This document shows, in pieces, positions 12,116 through 25,210 of a DNA stretch of 64,000 bases. Origin of the DNA: Azolla caroliniana (Eukaryota; Polypodiophyta). The first letter of the stretch is position 1; each line of letters begins with the position of its first letter. The notes beneath the pieces are model-generated. The model had not been told where the DNA came from. It did no database searches and worked only from the letters and a program-made list of their open reading frames with translations. The stretch covers positions 3,410,001 through 3,474,000 of the forward strand of contig JBHGNT010000003.1 in NCBI GenBank assembly GCA_043228905.1, given 5' to 3'. A program made the translations under genes and the position numbers.

Positions 12116-15040
12116 TAGACAACCAGTATTTTCATATGGTAGGCTCATATGGATCATTTGGATATGATGAAATCTTACATGTAGCAACGATCAAGGAATC
12201 ATTGTGAAAGAAGATATATCACTGCATGTTGAATACGATGGAATTGATGCTAGGGGCTTTGGCATGGCATCAACATTACTCGGTGATATGGACGCTGCTA
12301 GGGCAACAATATTACTTAGGGAGAAGTTCACTGATATTATCTTGTATCTTGCCTTTATCTTTATCTAGAAAGATTGGCTACACATTATTCAGTGTAATGT
12401 TGGATTATTTTGTATCTTGCCTTTGGCTACTTTAATCTTAATACTAATGGAGGATAATTTGTATGGGAAAAAAAAAAGAAAAAAAAGAAAATCATTCGAA
12501 GAAAGAGCGTAGATTTGCTCTAGGATATCATGAGAAATATAAGAAGCGGATAAAGAAAATTGCAAAATGATCAACTAGGAGCAGATAAAGAATATATAGA
12601 TAAAGATTGATCAACCATGAGAAACTAGGTTATGAGACAATTAGAGTGTCCATAGAACCCAAAAACCCACCCAACTGTAAAAAGTTACATTGGCTTGTAG
12701 AATACGAAGAAAGTTATTCAAAACAAACCAACTTGAGTTATAAGCAATGTTGTTTTGCTACAAAAAACTATGCGTGACCAACAAACCATAGTTGTAAGAA
12801 ATGTTGCACTATCATGTTCAAAACTAGGTGGGCATTGATAAATCCACCTCATTTGCAAGCTACACACATTTTTTGAGTATGACACACTACACTCAATGGC
12901 AATACCATAATTGGCCAACAAAGCTTAGTGAAATAATGATATAGCCCATGTACCCCAATCATCATATTGTGTATAAACCTATTCACCTTTGTTGGTATCT
13001 TGGTTGCTTATGTCAACTTCAAATATTAATTTAACATGGTTGATGTTGAAGCCTTTATCTAGAGTTAGAACTTAGAAAGGGGTTTTTTGTGTATGTTCAT
13101 CCACATGCACATATCAACATGTTAGGTGTCCCTTCAGAGCTTCATGAAGCATAAAATTCAAGAAATCATGTGTTTGAGTTCAATTTGTCTTAACCACTAG
13201 TTTCCTAGCTCAAAATCTATCATAGTGCATATTTTTTTACCTAGGTTGATCCAACATTACCACACATCACATGCATGTGTGTTCTCGCACACGCACGCAA
13301 CCAACACACACATACACACGTTTTCTTTGGTTCTATACTACATGTGGGAAGCTTGAAAGCAAGGTAAAAGTCCACACAAAATATAAATAATATGAGGGTC
13401 AACCGTCAAACAATAAAAAGAAAAGAGAATGTTGATGTGATCTTAAATGTCATGGGAAACATAGTAATATAATGATCAAGGAGAGAAAAATTGGTCCGTT
13501 AGTTAAAGATTATAATAACTGCAATTTCATCAAGGGTTCATTGTGCTATTTAGAACTTTAATTGGTCCATGTGACATAAAAAAATGTTGATAGAGACAAG
13601 GATGCTGAACAAATTGAGCATACATCAAACATGTCCATAATGAGTCAATCGTTGCTTGACCATGATAAATCATTCTAACACGCACAACAAATCTTGTATC
13701 TATCTAGTGGATGACATGATAAATAAAACCAAATATATCGGTACCATTAGATAAACTTATTATAACCCTTGGTCTTATTCTTTTATTTTATTTTGTATCC
13801 ACTAGAGAATTAAGATGCTACACTCCATGATTTTGCTTTTTGCAAGGTACAACCCTTACTTATGCTAAAAACTTTAACAAATTCAGATTGCAAGGGAGAT
13901 GTCCACCTTGGTCCAACAATTTACATACTCCCTTTTAGATATAAGCACATATCGATATGATTACCTTGTGAATCTCAAAATATATTTGAAAGACCTTGTA
14001 TAAGTATGTTAGATCCAAGCTTGATGATCTTCATGGAAGCATCATCAACTAAATGCTTACAAGACCATATGACATCATTGGACCAACAATTTCCCCCTTT
14101 TTAGGCTAGGCTACACATTGAAAAATTACCATTAAAGTATCTTGATTCCCAATTCTTTGGAATAATGAAGGTCTTGGACTAATTTTTAGGCCACTATAGT
14201 TTTAAAGAGAGAAGAGATTGTAACCAAAGAACTCAAAGCTATCTTAGTGAACAAATTCCATTTATTTGAATTTATTTTGAGAGAAAGAAAAACTACAGAC
14301 AATAAACAAATAAATTCCAAGTTCTCAAGCAATGGTAGTATACTTGGTTACTAATATCTCCTTATTTGTCCATGTCTCATGGGAAGGCATTGTTCAATTA
14401 CATGAACTCTTAGTGCTTTTCTTTGGGCTTGCTCAATAGGTCTAAATTCTAATGAATCTCTCATCTAATTTTATATTCTCTTTTTCATTCTTCGTTGATT
14501 GTTATATTCCTAATTGTTTAGGTTCACTTTTATCAATGCTCTCAATAGTTATCTATTTGACTTCTATGAGACTTGGTAAAACCAACATAAAAAATCAATG
14601 TGTAAATCTTCTGCAATATAGTAGAGTGGCATTAGACATTTTTATCATTAAGATATAAATGAGTACAACACGATTCTAGATCTTGTATTGCTTTAAAATG
14701 CATCACCTGATTTGATTGATATATTTATCTTTGGTTGCAACTTGCATATAGATCCCTATGAGTAAAGAGAGTGCTAGAATCCAATAGGTTTAATGAATAA
14801 CATTTGAGATGGATAGATGGAATAATAAGCAACAATAGTGATTTCTCATAAAATCTATTGGTCTCTCCAAAATCTTTGTTGCATGTGTGTTGCATCATAT
14901 TAGGGACTCCTACATTGTTGACAGTTTGTTTGGTCTCTCTGTTTTGTATCAAATTTTATTTTTGTATCTTCAATTATAAATTAATTTCAATGATCATCTT
15001 TCAACTCTCTCTAATTTTTTGATTTCAGGTAAACCAATAT
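12116..15040. other. Intergenic, no gene seen
   Basis: AT-rich DNA with short A-rich runs (near 12465-12490) and a CA-rich patch (13260-13320). No coding exon, RNA gene or structured repeat that I can support. Confidence 0.5.
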
Positions 15041-15110
15041 TTGAATATATATATATATATATATATAATATGTATGCATGTGTATATGTATATACACGCA
15101 TGTAAGTTCG
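15041..15110. repeat. (TA)n microsatellite with TATG/TACA extension
   Basis: A run of alternating TA (15043-15067) passes into TATGCATGTGTATATGTATA-type sequence. Confidence 0.85.
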
Positions 15111-15559
15111 TAACACGAGTAGAACACATAAGTTTTCACATTTTAATAAGACATTTTATAACCACTACTTAAGTTTACATATGTATATACTTTCTAGATT
15201 GATATTATGGCATTTCTCGGCTTTTAGTGATTGTGAATGACATTTATGACCTTGGTATGTTCTCAAAGTATACAATTGCTCGAGGACTCTATTCACCTTG
15301 AAGCTTGTCATATAGTGGATTGGAACGTGTTTGATTACAAACACCCATTCAACTCATTGATCGCCATCCCAAGATCAATAATAAATATACAATATTTTGT
15401 TGTTATGAGGACAATTGCTTTATAATGTCATTACGTTATACACCACCTATGTTATTATGTGTTTGAAAGCAGATTATTTCCTAGACCTATACATATTCTT
15501 AAATTGATGGCATTATTACAATAATTAAATGTTGTGATAATATATGAACCATTGTCGTA

Positions 15560-15910
15560 AAATACTTAGCATAAAATACATGTAGAATACGTATTCTAAG
15601 TATTCTAACGTTTAAAAAAAAATACTTAGAATACGTATTTTATAGATAAAATACGTTAAATACTTAGAATACGTGTAGAATACTTGTAAAATACGTTAAA
15701 TACTTCTTAAAATTCAAAGTTTTTTTTCCAATTTTTTTTTTCAATTTTTTTTTTCAATTTTTTGAAGTGATAAATACTAGTTAAATATGTAGAACATGTC
15801 AAATTTTTAGAATGTGTCGAATACGTCAAAATTTTAAAAACGACAGTTCTAAAATGTAGAATATGTATAGAATACTTCAGAGTATTCTTAAACGTAGAAT
15901 ACATGTTTTT
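15560..15910. repeat. Cluster of degenerate TAGAATACGT-type repeats
   Basis: The words AGAATACGT, AAATACTTAGAATACG, AAATACGTTAAATACTT and TAGAATGTGTCGAATACG recur many times in about 350 bases, partly in inverted orientation (GTAGAATACGTATTCTAAG is near-palindromic). Interrupted by a T-rich run at 15721-15760. It is neither a standard microsatellite nor coding. Confidence 0.75.
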
Positions 15911-18215
15911 TAACAACTATAATATGAACAATTAGATCCTGATTTGAGCATAAGAAACTAACCATGCAGATGCTTTGCAAACCCTTTGCCTATGTGAAAC
16001 AATGGTTAAAAGGAAATGACAACATATATGTCCATGTCCATGTGAAACTCTAGTTAGATATAAGGAACATATTGACATTGTTCGTACAACTTCATATGAT
16101 TGTAGAAGGGCAACCTTGTCTGGTTGTAAGAACAAATGATTGCTATGCTCTTTCCATTGCACACACAACGAGAAATACAATTAGGTCTTTTCTACTTCTT
16201 ATACACGCTCAAGAGAAGCCTTCAAGTATTAACTTTTTAACCTTTTCATGTAAAGATGGTGAATCGTGATGATGGATGGATGGATGGTTCTATGACAAAT
16301 ATCCTTCCAACTTTAAAGGAGGGACCATTGTGCGATAAAAAGGTGCCTTGCATTCACTCCAACACTACAATGTTGGTCCAAATGTTTTAATTGTTTGGTT
16401 AGACATATTTATAAATAGAACAAATTTTTGAGAAATATTTAAAATATTGACTAAATTTGTACTCTTATCCTATAATTTCCATTATTTCAACTTGAAAAGT
16501 AACGTCTTTGATTGGCATAGGATATTTTCAAGTTTTCAACCATTGCTTTTTTAATGTCCCTCTCCACCCATCGTCAAAGTGATCATTGTTCAAATCTATC
16601 GCACAATCAAGATTTCCTATGTATCATCTTGGTTGGATAGTAGAAAAAGAAAAAGAGGACAAAGTGAGACTCAGAGCGCGATATATATGAATATCAAGAA
16701 AGGGGTGAGGTTTTGTGTAGGAAAAAATTCATACTTTATAATGTTGTATAGGAGTCGAGAGGGAAGGGGAGGAAGGAGTGTGAGAGGTAATGTCGGATGT
16801 AGGCTTAAAGGAAAACCATTTTCACATTTGAGGTCTATGGGCATCTTATCCTTAGAAGCGTTACATTTACGTCAATTCGCCTTACAACACATTGACGGTT
16901 TAACTTGCCCATAAGATCATCACTATTGAAATAGGAAGGGCAAGAAGGGTTATCTAAATTATCATGTTGCTTTTACTTTTAGAGAGTGCTTCTACGTAAA
17001 GAAAAAAGAAAAAGAGAGAGATTAGATTATTATTTTTTTCCAAAAAAAAACTCCTTCCATTAGTTATAAAATTTTACAAATGAGACTATTATGTACAAAT
17101 CCTTGTAGGGACGTGATAGTTCCATCTTATGTAGATGCCCACTAACTCAAGAAAGGGAGAGGATGACCATTGTTGGATGAAGGCTATTCGTTGTCTTTCA
17201 ACTCCATTGGAGCCACCCTTGAGGCCATCATATTGGCTCTTTAGAGTGGCTACAATTTCACTCCATAGAGAGAGATTATATTTGGTATATTTCCTTATTA
17301 ATGATAAATTTTTTGAAAAAAACAAACATTGATATTATGAAATCTTTGCATCTGGTGACATTGATAAAAGGAATATCAGTTTTATACTAGTATAAATATT
17401 TGCTCGATACTAAGATACGAAAGAATATATTGACTAGCATGTTTTTTGAATATAGGTCGAAAAAATGATTTTTTATGAGCCTTGGAATCTAGAGTTTAGT
17501 TAGACTATGCATTAGACCTTCATGTTTTTTAGTAAATTTAAAAAATGTTTATCGTGAATCGTGTCTTAATGGTTACGTGAACACCATATTTTAGTTGCTC
17601 ATATAATGCAAACAATTAACGTTAAATGTTGTTACCTCCAAGCCACATATATCCACCCACTTCTTCTATCCAATTTCCAACACCCTCGACGAGAATTATC
17701 CTCTTGACAAAAAAGTTGTTGCATGATCCTCATTTTCGCATTAATCAACATCTTGCCATGTCATAAGATCTAATCTTTTCATGCAACATCTCAATGCCAA
17801 TTATGGAGGCTTTGAAAGAGACCCATTAGCACAATATTAAGGTTTTAGTAAGATCATGAGGTGCCCTATTTTTAGAGCCACTTATAACATGGTCTTGCTA
17901 ATATGTAAGCTACTACAATCTACATGTCAATATTTATATGTAGTGAATAAGACCTCGATACATAAGTTCCAAAAGGCATGCATATGTGAACCACCACTCT
18001 TGCCTTGTGACTTTTGTTTGTCATCCAACCATGTACTATATGTGCATCCTCTTAATCTAGGCATGCCATTTGTATGTTTGCCCTCCTAGTATTGACATTG
18101 TTTGTCCTTCGAGTTAGAACATGTTGTCTTAACAAGGCCCAAGAACTTGGTGTCGAGGCTGTCAAAGAACAATGCTCAAAGTTGTGATATAAAAAGATAA
18201 CGTCAAATAACACAT
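15911..18215. other. Intergenic, upstream of the AP2/ERF gene
   Basis: No gene is supported. The 3' part at 17270-17335 ends in TTAATGATAAATTTTTTGAAAA, reminiscent of a plant LINE tail, but no LINE protein motif is visible. The last few hundred bases probably include the promoter of the AP2/ERF gene. Confidence 0.45.
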
Positions 18216-18247
18216 TGTGCGTGCGTGCGCACGCACGCGCACACACA
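18216..18247. repeat. Alternating GT/GC/CA palindromic tract in the ERF leader
   Basis: About 32 bases of strictly alternating purine and pyrimidine (TG, CG, then CA), with a self-complementary core TGCGTGCGCACGCA. It lies about 75-105 bases before the ERF start codon. Such sequence favours Z-DNA or cruciform structure. Confidence 0.85.
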
Positions 18248-18321
18248 AATGTATATACCTTTACAATGACAAGTGGCACAAGTATAAATCCATTAATGAT
18301 ATCATAAAGAAGAGGATTGAG

Positions 18322-20067
18322 ATGAAGAAGAAGGATACAAACACAAATTCTTCTAGTCATATTAAGAGTGTTAGTACTTTCCATGGCCTTATTCTTTGTG
18401 AACATGAACAACAAGAATCAACAAGTTCTCATTCTTCCCTTAGCTTTCCTTCTATTTCAGTTGGTTCTATTTCCCTCATGAACCCTAACCCTAATAATAA
18501 TGATGCTGATAATGGTACAACTCATGGAAATATTGAAAATGACCATGATTCATTAATACATATTAACAACAACAACAACAATCATAAGCCAAGGAAAATG
18601 AAGTTGTACAAAGGTGTGCGGCAAAGGCAATGGGGAAAATGGGTGGCAGAGATTCGACTCCCACGCAATTCGCGGCGTTTGTGGTTGGGCACATTTGACT
18701 CCGCGCTCGATGCAGCACTTGCGTATGATCGTGCCGCTCATCGTCTTCGTGGCCACAAGGCCAAACTTAATTTCCCCTATGATCTCTTCAACCAATATAA
18801 TAACCATGAATCCCCTAATAGCCATCTAGGCACCCAACCCAGTAGAAATAGTGTTGTCACTCCCAATAACAAGGGCAACAATATTAATAGTAGTAACAAT
18901 AAGAAGAAGAAGAAGAAGACTCTTAATAATGTTGCTTACACTACCCAACTTTGCCAACCTATTAATAATTCCCACATGCTCTCTAATTGCACATCCATCC
19001 ACCATTTCAACAATGTTATTGAGCCAAAATTGATGCCAAGCACATCCTTTCCTCTTGCGTTTTCTCCTATATTCAACGATGGATGCAACTCCACACCAGC
19101 AAATCATAGTGCATGTAGCTCCTCTAATTATAATAGCACTCCTAGCTACCAAAGTCATGCATGTCATGACTCGACCTTGCTAATCGATATTGACCATCTT
19201 AAGTCCTTCAAAAATATTGATCCTCATCATGATTCCTACTTCATGCCAAACTTAATGAACAATGTCATCGCTAGCTCCTCATTCAATCCTCCTACACTCA
19301 ACAACGCATTAAAGGTCACTAGGTCCTTGTCTAGTACTCCCTTGGTGAGCTCCCATAGAAATTCTAGTTCTTGGGGAACTAATCTCTCAACAAAATTCCC
19401 AAGCATTAATAAAATAATTCATGGCTCATCCTCTAGTACTCCCTTAAAGAATTCCCCTAGAAATGATATTATCACAGTGGCCTCCTCTAATGCTAATGGT
19501 GTCTTAGGGAATCCTCCCTCACATGATCAACAACACTACGATCAATTTGATGACTACTTTGCTAGCAATCTTAACCAATATTGCTCGATCATTAATCATC
19601 CCCTCTCATGCACAACATCCTACATCGACATCAACCATGGGCATCTTGTCAACCAAAACACACCTCCAACATCTGAAAGTACCGTGATCAATGATGTAAT
19701 GAATATCACTTATGCTTCTTCCCTAGTATCAACTAGCACTTCTCCAAATATCAACCAAAGTGTTGACCAATGTGATCTCTTCTTGTCAACCACCTTGTTC
19801 AACAATGTGACTTTGAATTGCCCCTTGTCAAGCAATGTTGATAGTTGTAGCACCCTCATGGATTCTTCATTAACCATGAACCATAATTTGTTCTATGAAC
19901 TACCAATCTCAAACATCACCTCTCCAAACATCATCAACCAATGTGACCAACACTACTACGATTCCCCCATGTTGTCACATAATGTAGATGTCCTCTCTAC
20001 TCCAACACCATCATGGGGTGAACTTGATCTAATGATCATGGATCAATATGACATAGAAATTCTATAG
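18322..20067 (+). CDS. AP2/ERF transcription factor, DREB A-6-like, intronless
   Basis: A 581-residue protein from the first in-frame ATG (18322); the open frame extends upstream but without an ATG. One AP2 DNA-binding domain lies at residues ~95-152. It shows [20 protein letters not shown], then [20 protein letters not shown] and a [11 protein letters not shown] end: the three-strand sheet plus helix that binds GCC-box or DRE elements. [19 protein letters not shown] resembles the RAP2.4/ERF053-type (DREB A-6) subgroup. The remaining ~430 residues are Asn/Ser/Thr/Pro-rich with short internal repeats (SSTPL twice; SPNINQ and SPNIINQ), and the end is acidic ([18 protein letters not shown]), a plausible activation region. 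It is longer than the members I know (about 300-400 residues). AATAAA at 20412-20417 may serve polyadenylation. Subgroup placement is inference; the AP2 call is certain. Confidence 0.93.
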   Translation: MKKKDTNTNSSSHIKSVSTFHGLILCEHEQQESTSSHSSLSFPSISVGSISLMNPNPNNNDADNGTTHGNIENDHDSLIHINNNNNNHKPRKMKLYKGVRQRQWGKWVAEIRLPRNSRRLWLGTFDSALDAALAYDRAAHRLRGHKAKLNFPYDLFNQYNNHESPNSHLGTQPSRNSVVTPNNKGNNINSSNNKKKKKKTLNNVAYTTQLCQPINNSHMLSNCTSIHHFNNVIEPKLMPSTSFPLAFSPIFNDGCNSTPANHSACSSSNYNSTPSYQSHACHDSTLLIDIDHLKSFKNIDPHHDSYFMPNLMNNVIASSSFNPPTLNNALKVTRSLSSTPLVSSHRNSSSWGTNLSTKFPSINKIIHGSSSSTPLKNSPRNDIITVASSNANGVLGNPPSHDQQHYDQFDDYFASNLNQYCSIINHPLSCTTSYIDINHGHLVNQNTPPTSESTVINDVMNITYASSLVSTSTSPNINQSVDQCDLFLSTTLFNNVTLNCPLSSNVDSCSTLMDSSLTMNHNLFYELPISNITSPNIINQCDQHYYDSPMLSHNVDVLSTPTPSWGELDLMIMDQYDIEIL

Positions 20068-21726
20068 AATTCATCATCACTTAATTTTCCATCACAAGTC
20101 TAGTTGTTATATAAACATATATATTACATGTATTACATGATGAGTATTCATAATTAGAGTGAACTCTTAAAGGTTGGTTAACCATATGTTAAACATATTG
20201 TACCCATACACATTTTTATCCTTGTAATGATTCTCAAAGTTTGTGTATTGCTTCCAAAAGTTATAGTAAGAAAATGAATGTTGGTTAGATACAAAGGAAC
20301 TTATTGACCCAACAAGGATATATGGTAGAGAGTTGTTATATTAATGCAACAATTGCACTTTTGAAAGCTTGTGTAGTAGTTGTTCATATGCCTATATAAG
20401 ACTACATGGCCAATAAATTAATAACGAAGTATCACTTGTTGGCCTGATCATGAAGCTAACATTAATCCACACGAGTAAATTTATGGCTAGACCCAAGCAT
20501 TTCTAATCTCTTGAGATATCCAACAAGATATATCACAATATCCCCAACTTGGTAAACCCATTTATTGATGAGTGTTTAGTCTCTAGCCTCAAATTGACTC
20601 ATAATTGCATTTAGATATATAGTTATACATTGTTATTTGAGTATGTTGGCATCTCAACTCATTGATTATGGTAAATGGAGAGTAAACCTTCATAATCATT
20701 TTGAATTGAGTTCTTGCACATCATAATATTGATGATGGATTCAATAGTCATAACTTGAAGCATTTAAATGATTCATGGAAGTATCCAACTGATTATTAGA
20801 ATATTTTGGTATTCATGACTCCAATAACTGAAATTTCCCTTTTAGGACTCCATTTACTATGTTACTTCTTGTATTTGCAAGAAATGGATGCAATATTTTT
20901 ACCAAAACAATAATATATTCATTTGAAAGGTATATATTAGATCCAAGCATTTGTTGTCCTTGGGTGTTTGGGTTACTGTATCATTTATGGTTTACTTTGT
21001 GCAAATTGACTTGTAGATCCTAGTATGTATAAGACATGTCATTAAGTTGGATAAGGTGTGCATTAAATTGGATAAGGTGTGCTTCATTTCTATAAATATG
21101 AACAACAATGCTAGCTAGAATTTAGAAAACCTCCACATTTACCATTGATCGTAGTTTTAACACAAGAAAAACTTGCCGATCAATCATATTCATCCAAAAG
21201 GTATAGTATCACATGAGTGGTAGGAAATAAAGACATAACTTTGTATAGCTTTTTCACTCAATTTTGTTAGATGTTCATAAATGGATTGATGGTGTAATTA
21301 GAAAACGAATCTATTAATAGCTTTCTATGAGTTGCAATTATTACATTTCATGTCAATCTTATCGTTGAGTATATTATTTTATAAACAATAGGTTGTTGGT
21401 CGTGATTCGTTCCATTTTCCTACCATAATAATGACTTGAGCATTTTCGTAGATCGATGAATGCACGTAGGTTTAGTTTATGAAACGTGGTTCGCTCTCAA
21501 TATTTGTTTGTTATCATGTGAGTAATAAACCAAGGTCGGTCAACAAGTCCTATTGATGACTATGGAAACTTTGATTGGTTGGTTGTACCAATACTAACGT
21601 TAAGGAGTTTTAGTGAATATAAATTTGATTATTTGTTCGTGACTCAATGCACTGAACTATAATTATGGTAGCCTTTCAAGCTTATGGCCTCCTAGTTTGC
21701 CCAATTTAATAGTATACATATTGTAT
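20068..21726. other. ERF 3' flank and intergenic DNA
   Basis: Probably contains the ERF 3' UTR. A short doubled word (TTGGATAAGGTGTGC, twice near 21048-21082) is the only repeat noted. No other gene is supported. Confidence 0.5.
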
Positions 21727-22722
21727 ATAATATGACCCTTTCATGAACTCACTTATCATTTGTGAGTGTTTATTAGCTAACATATGTTGAATTAAAGCAT
21801 GTTTTATGGTTAGCTAGCTTGCCACCTCTTTTATCCCATGGGTCAAATAAAAGTATGACACTCCACAATATATAAGGATGAAAGTTGTGATCATAAGTTA
21901 AGTTCATAGACTAAATGCAATTACAATATGTCATGTTAACAATGGTATAGGAGTTAATGTATAGCCAATGAGAAAGATGGGAGATTCTTGAGTTGGTCCA
22001 CAATCATATAATGTTGAATGTGAAAGTGCACAAGCACTCTGCCATGGCATGTAGTTTAGGAGGGTTAATGTATCTAAGCCAATGAGAAAATGACAGCAAT
22101 GGGATGATCCATGTTCAATATAGTCGATGTGTGGGTAGGCTAAGATGGAGAGGTCATTAAATAGCACACATATGGTTGTTTATATATTGGACAATAGTGG
22201 CTTTATGTGCCTACGAAATCATTGTTGGTTCAACACACTTTCTAGTATATATTCAGGTATATACTATGGGACTTTTCATGAAGTCACTTATCATTTGTGA
22301 GTTTTTATTAGCTAACATATATTGAATTAAAGTATGGTTTGATTGTTAGCTAGCTTACCATCTTGTACATCCCATGGGTCAGTTAAAAGTATGACATCTC
22401 ACAATATGTAAGGGTGAAAGTTGTGATAACCTAAGAATCATAACCTAAGTGCTCTTACATTACGCCATATTAACAATAGTATAGGATACATTAATGTATA
22501 GCCATATAAATGCAACACGACAAAAAGCGAAAGATTCTTTATTTAGTGGCAAGTGCATAATCATATAATGTTTGGCGTGAAAGTGCTAGTACACTCGTCC
22601 AAGAGCCGTGTTTAAGAGGCTATAACAAGCGAGAAAATGACAATTGGCGGGTGGTCCATGTTCAATGTATTGTATGCATGGGTAGGTAATTTGGACAAGT
22701 CATTAATAACACACAAATGATT
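21727..22722. repeat. Diverged tandem duplication, ~0.5-kb units
   Basis: A block starting near 21727 recurs in diverged form from about 22257. Shared words include CACTTATCATTTGTGAGT, TTATTAGCTAACATAT, CATCCCATGGGTCA-like and ATAATCATATAATGTT, all in the same order. Older than the neighbouring perfect duplication. Confidence 0.75.
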
Positions 22723-23524
22723 ATTGTTATTATATTGGATGGTAGGGCCAACAAGGCCGACTTTGCTCTTATGTGAAGTCAGTACATGGGTATAATAAGG
22801 CCAATGCTAGGGTGAATACATAATCTCATTTTGAACCACACATCACGAACAATATTCAAATGTTGGCACCATTGGCTAGCATTGGCTTTCATATTCTTGG
22901 TCCACATTGTTTATAAGATTGCACCATTAATCATCAATATAGTTCTATTCAAACAACATGTTGCACCTTTCATGAGATCATGTGATCAAAAGACCTACAT
23001 TAACATATTAATTTCATGTAGTCATCGTTGATCTAATTCTTTGATGTTTGAATACTGGTGACATGTTTATAATGATGAATGTTGAAGTTGTAGTTAACAA
23101 ATATCAAACAATCGGGTGAATCTATTGTTATTATATTGGATGGTAGGGCCAACAAGGCCGACTTTGCTCTTATGTGAAGTCAGTACATGGGTATAATAAG
23201 GCCAATGCTAGGGTGAATACATAATCTCATTTTGAACCACACATCACGAACAATATTCAAATGTTGGCACCATTGGCTAGCATTGGCTTTCATATTCTTG
23301 GTCCACATTGTTTATAAGATTGCACCATTAATCATCAATATAGTTCTATTCAAACAACATGTTGCACCTTTCATGAGATCATGTGATCAAAAGACCTACA
23401 TTAACATATTAATTTCATGTAGTCATCGTTGATCTAATTCTTTGATGTTTGAATACTGGTGACATGTTTATAATGATGAATGTTGAAGTTGTAGTTAACA
23501 AATATCAAACAATCGGGTGAATCT
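22723..23524. repeat. 401-bp tandem duplication, 2 essentially identical copies
   Basis: Copies 22723-23123 and 23124-23524 appear identical by eye, including a 66-codon open frame in each (22831-23031 and 23232-23432). The frame has no family resemblance and I do not call it a gene. Identity indicates a very recent event, or an assembly artefact. Confidence 0.93.
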
Positions 23525-24285
23525 TTAAAAAAACTTAGTCATAAAAATAGCCAAAAGTATTGATAATTCTTGAAAACTAACAATTTACGATTAATAGCTT
23601 TTCATGTTCTCTTTGTTGGTGTCCCAGGTAACAACCTAAGAAGATAGGATATCGTAGGAACTATATGGTTTGAGGCAACATATGACATATAAAGAATGTC
23701 CATTCTTGGGATTTCTAGTTCATGAATTTCTCAAGGATTTTCCAATATCCCTAACCCTAACATACAAGAAATCATTAATATCCTACATATGCTCTGTATC
23801 CTCTTGAGCGATGCAATGTTCAAAAGCTCCTATGAGATGTCAAGTTCATGTTCCACACATTGAGGCCAGTCCACCCATAGATTGATTTTGGACAAAAACC
23901 TATGTCACTCTTTTCTCAAAAAAACTCTTCTATGATTTCATCTGCCTCACATGCTCACACAAAGGGTAACTTTATCCCCATCAACCTAGCTTCTATTGAT
24001 TGTCACAACCCCCATCACCCAATGTTTCCTTGTCATGTCTTCAAGTTCATTCTATAAATTGTTTTCCTCTAGGAAACCACCACCCCGATGTATCTTTGTG
24101 TATAATGTAAATATATCAATATTAATTGTTGATGCTTATCATTTTTCTTAATTGAGTGCTTAATCTTTATTTTATGTAATTGTGAGACTCAAAGACTCGA
24201 GCAATAATAAGTAAAGCTAGAATAGGTAATAATATTTTCCAATTCAAATACATTTGTTGACAAAAATTGTAAATATATGCATCAA

Positions 24286-24735
24286 GGTGGAAACTAGGGT
24301 TCTAAGTTAGGACACTTGTGAATGTTTTATAGCTTCGTTTCCTCTATCCTTTTATTTCCTCTCCATTGACTACCTATCTTGACGCCAAATCATGAAGGGT
24401 GTTTTGGGCATTTTGCAAAAATTTAACTCATCATGACTATTTTTGTGATTTTGCAAAGTTTAGACCTTTTTTGGCTTCTTATTTCTTCCACCCCTTTCTT
24501 TACTATCACAGGTGGAAACTAGGGCTCTAAGTTAGGACGCTTGTGAATGTTTTATAGGTTCGTTTCCTCTATCCTTTTATTTCCTCTCCATTGACTACCT
24601 ATCATGACGCCAAATCATGAAGGGTATTTTGGGCATTTTGCAAAAATTTAACTCATCATGACTATTTTTGTGATTTTGCAAAGTTTAGACCTTTTTTGGC
24701 TTCTTATTTCTTCCACCCCTTTCTTTACTATCACA
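24286..24735. repeat. 225-bp tandem duplication, 2 copies
   Basis: GGTGGAAACTAGGG at 24286 recurs at 24511, and both copies end in TTTACTATCACA. Only a few substitutions separate them. Confidence 0.93.
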
Positions 24736-25158
24736 TTCAATTTAACATGTATGTGTTAATTTCACTATAATTCTTTGCATGTCTCAAATGCATCATGACA
24801 ACCTATGAGTGTGTCCTGTAAGTTGTATCTTTGAAATTTCAAATTGTGTACTTCGAGATTTGAACATGTGTACTTTTAGACACTTTAGCACAACAATGAC
24901 CTTAAAATACAAAGAAAATTCTCCTCTAATGTCAAAAATATCTTTTATGAGAGATATATTGAAAACTAAATGTCTTCCTCAAAGGCGATGGATGATCAAT
25001 AAAATGGTGTCTATGCGACATGCCCAACCATGAGTTTAGTCTAGACTTAGTTTGAAATTTCCGTTGAAATTTGTTTACCAAAATGAGAAGAATACAGAAG
25101 AATCCTTGTGTGGACAAACTTCGGTTGGATAGTGTCACGCTCGTGCTTTGCACTTGGT

Positions 25159-25210
25159 CGGAGGAAATGGGATTCGAACCCATGATACAAGAAGATTGTA
25201 TGTTGATTTA
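25159..25210 (-). pseudogene. Truncated organellar tRNA-Ser (3' half), nuclear insert
   Basis: On the minus strand the sequence reads variable arm (ATACAA..TTGTAT stem), T arm (ATGGGTTCGAATCCCAT) and acceptor end (TTTCCTCCG). This matches my memory of the 3' half of plant mitochondrial tRNA-Ser(GCU). The anticodon stem-loop and 5' half are absent: the match stops just inside TAAATC. It cannot be a working tRNA, and is most simply a scrap of organellar DNA in the nucleus. Confidence 0.65.

Noticed and set aside
18217-18321. An N-terminal extension of the ERF protein through the GT/CA tract
   Set aside because: The first codon is GTG, no ATG precedes 18322 in frame, and the residues encoded by the tract are low-complexity.
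22831-23432. Two identical 66-codon frames that could be a duplicated small gene
   Set aside because: They simply follow the 401-bp DNA duplication; no motif, and identity extends equally outside the frame.
25159-25210. A functional tRNA-Ser gene
   Set aside because: The D arm, most of the anticodon arm and the 5' acceptor strand are missing.
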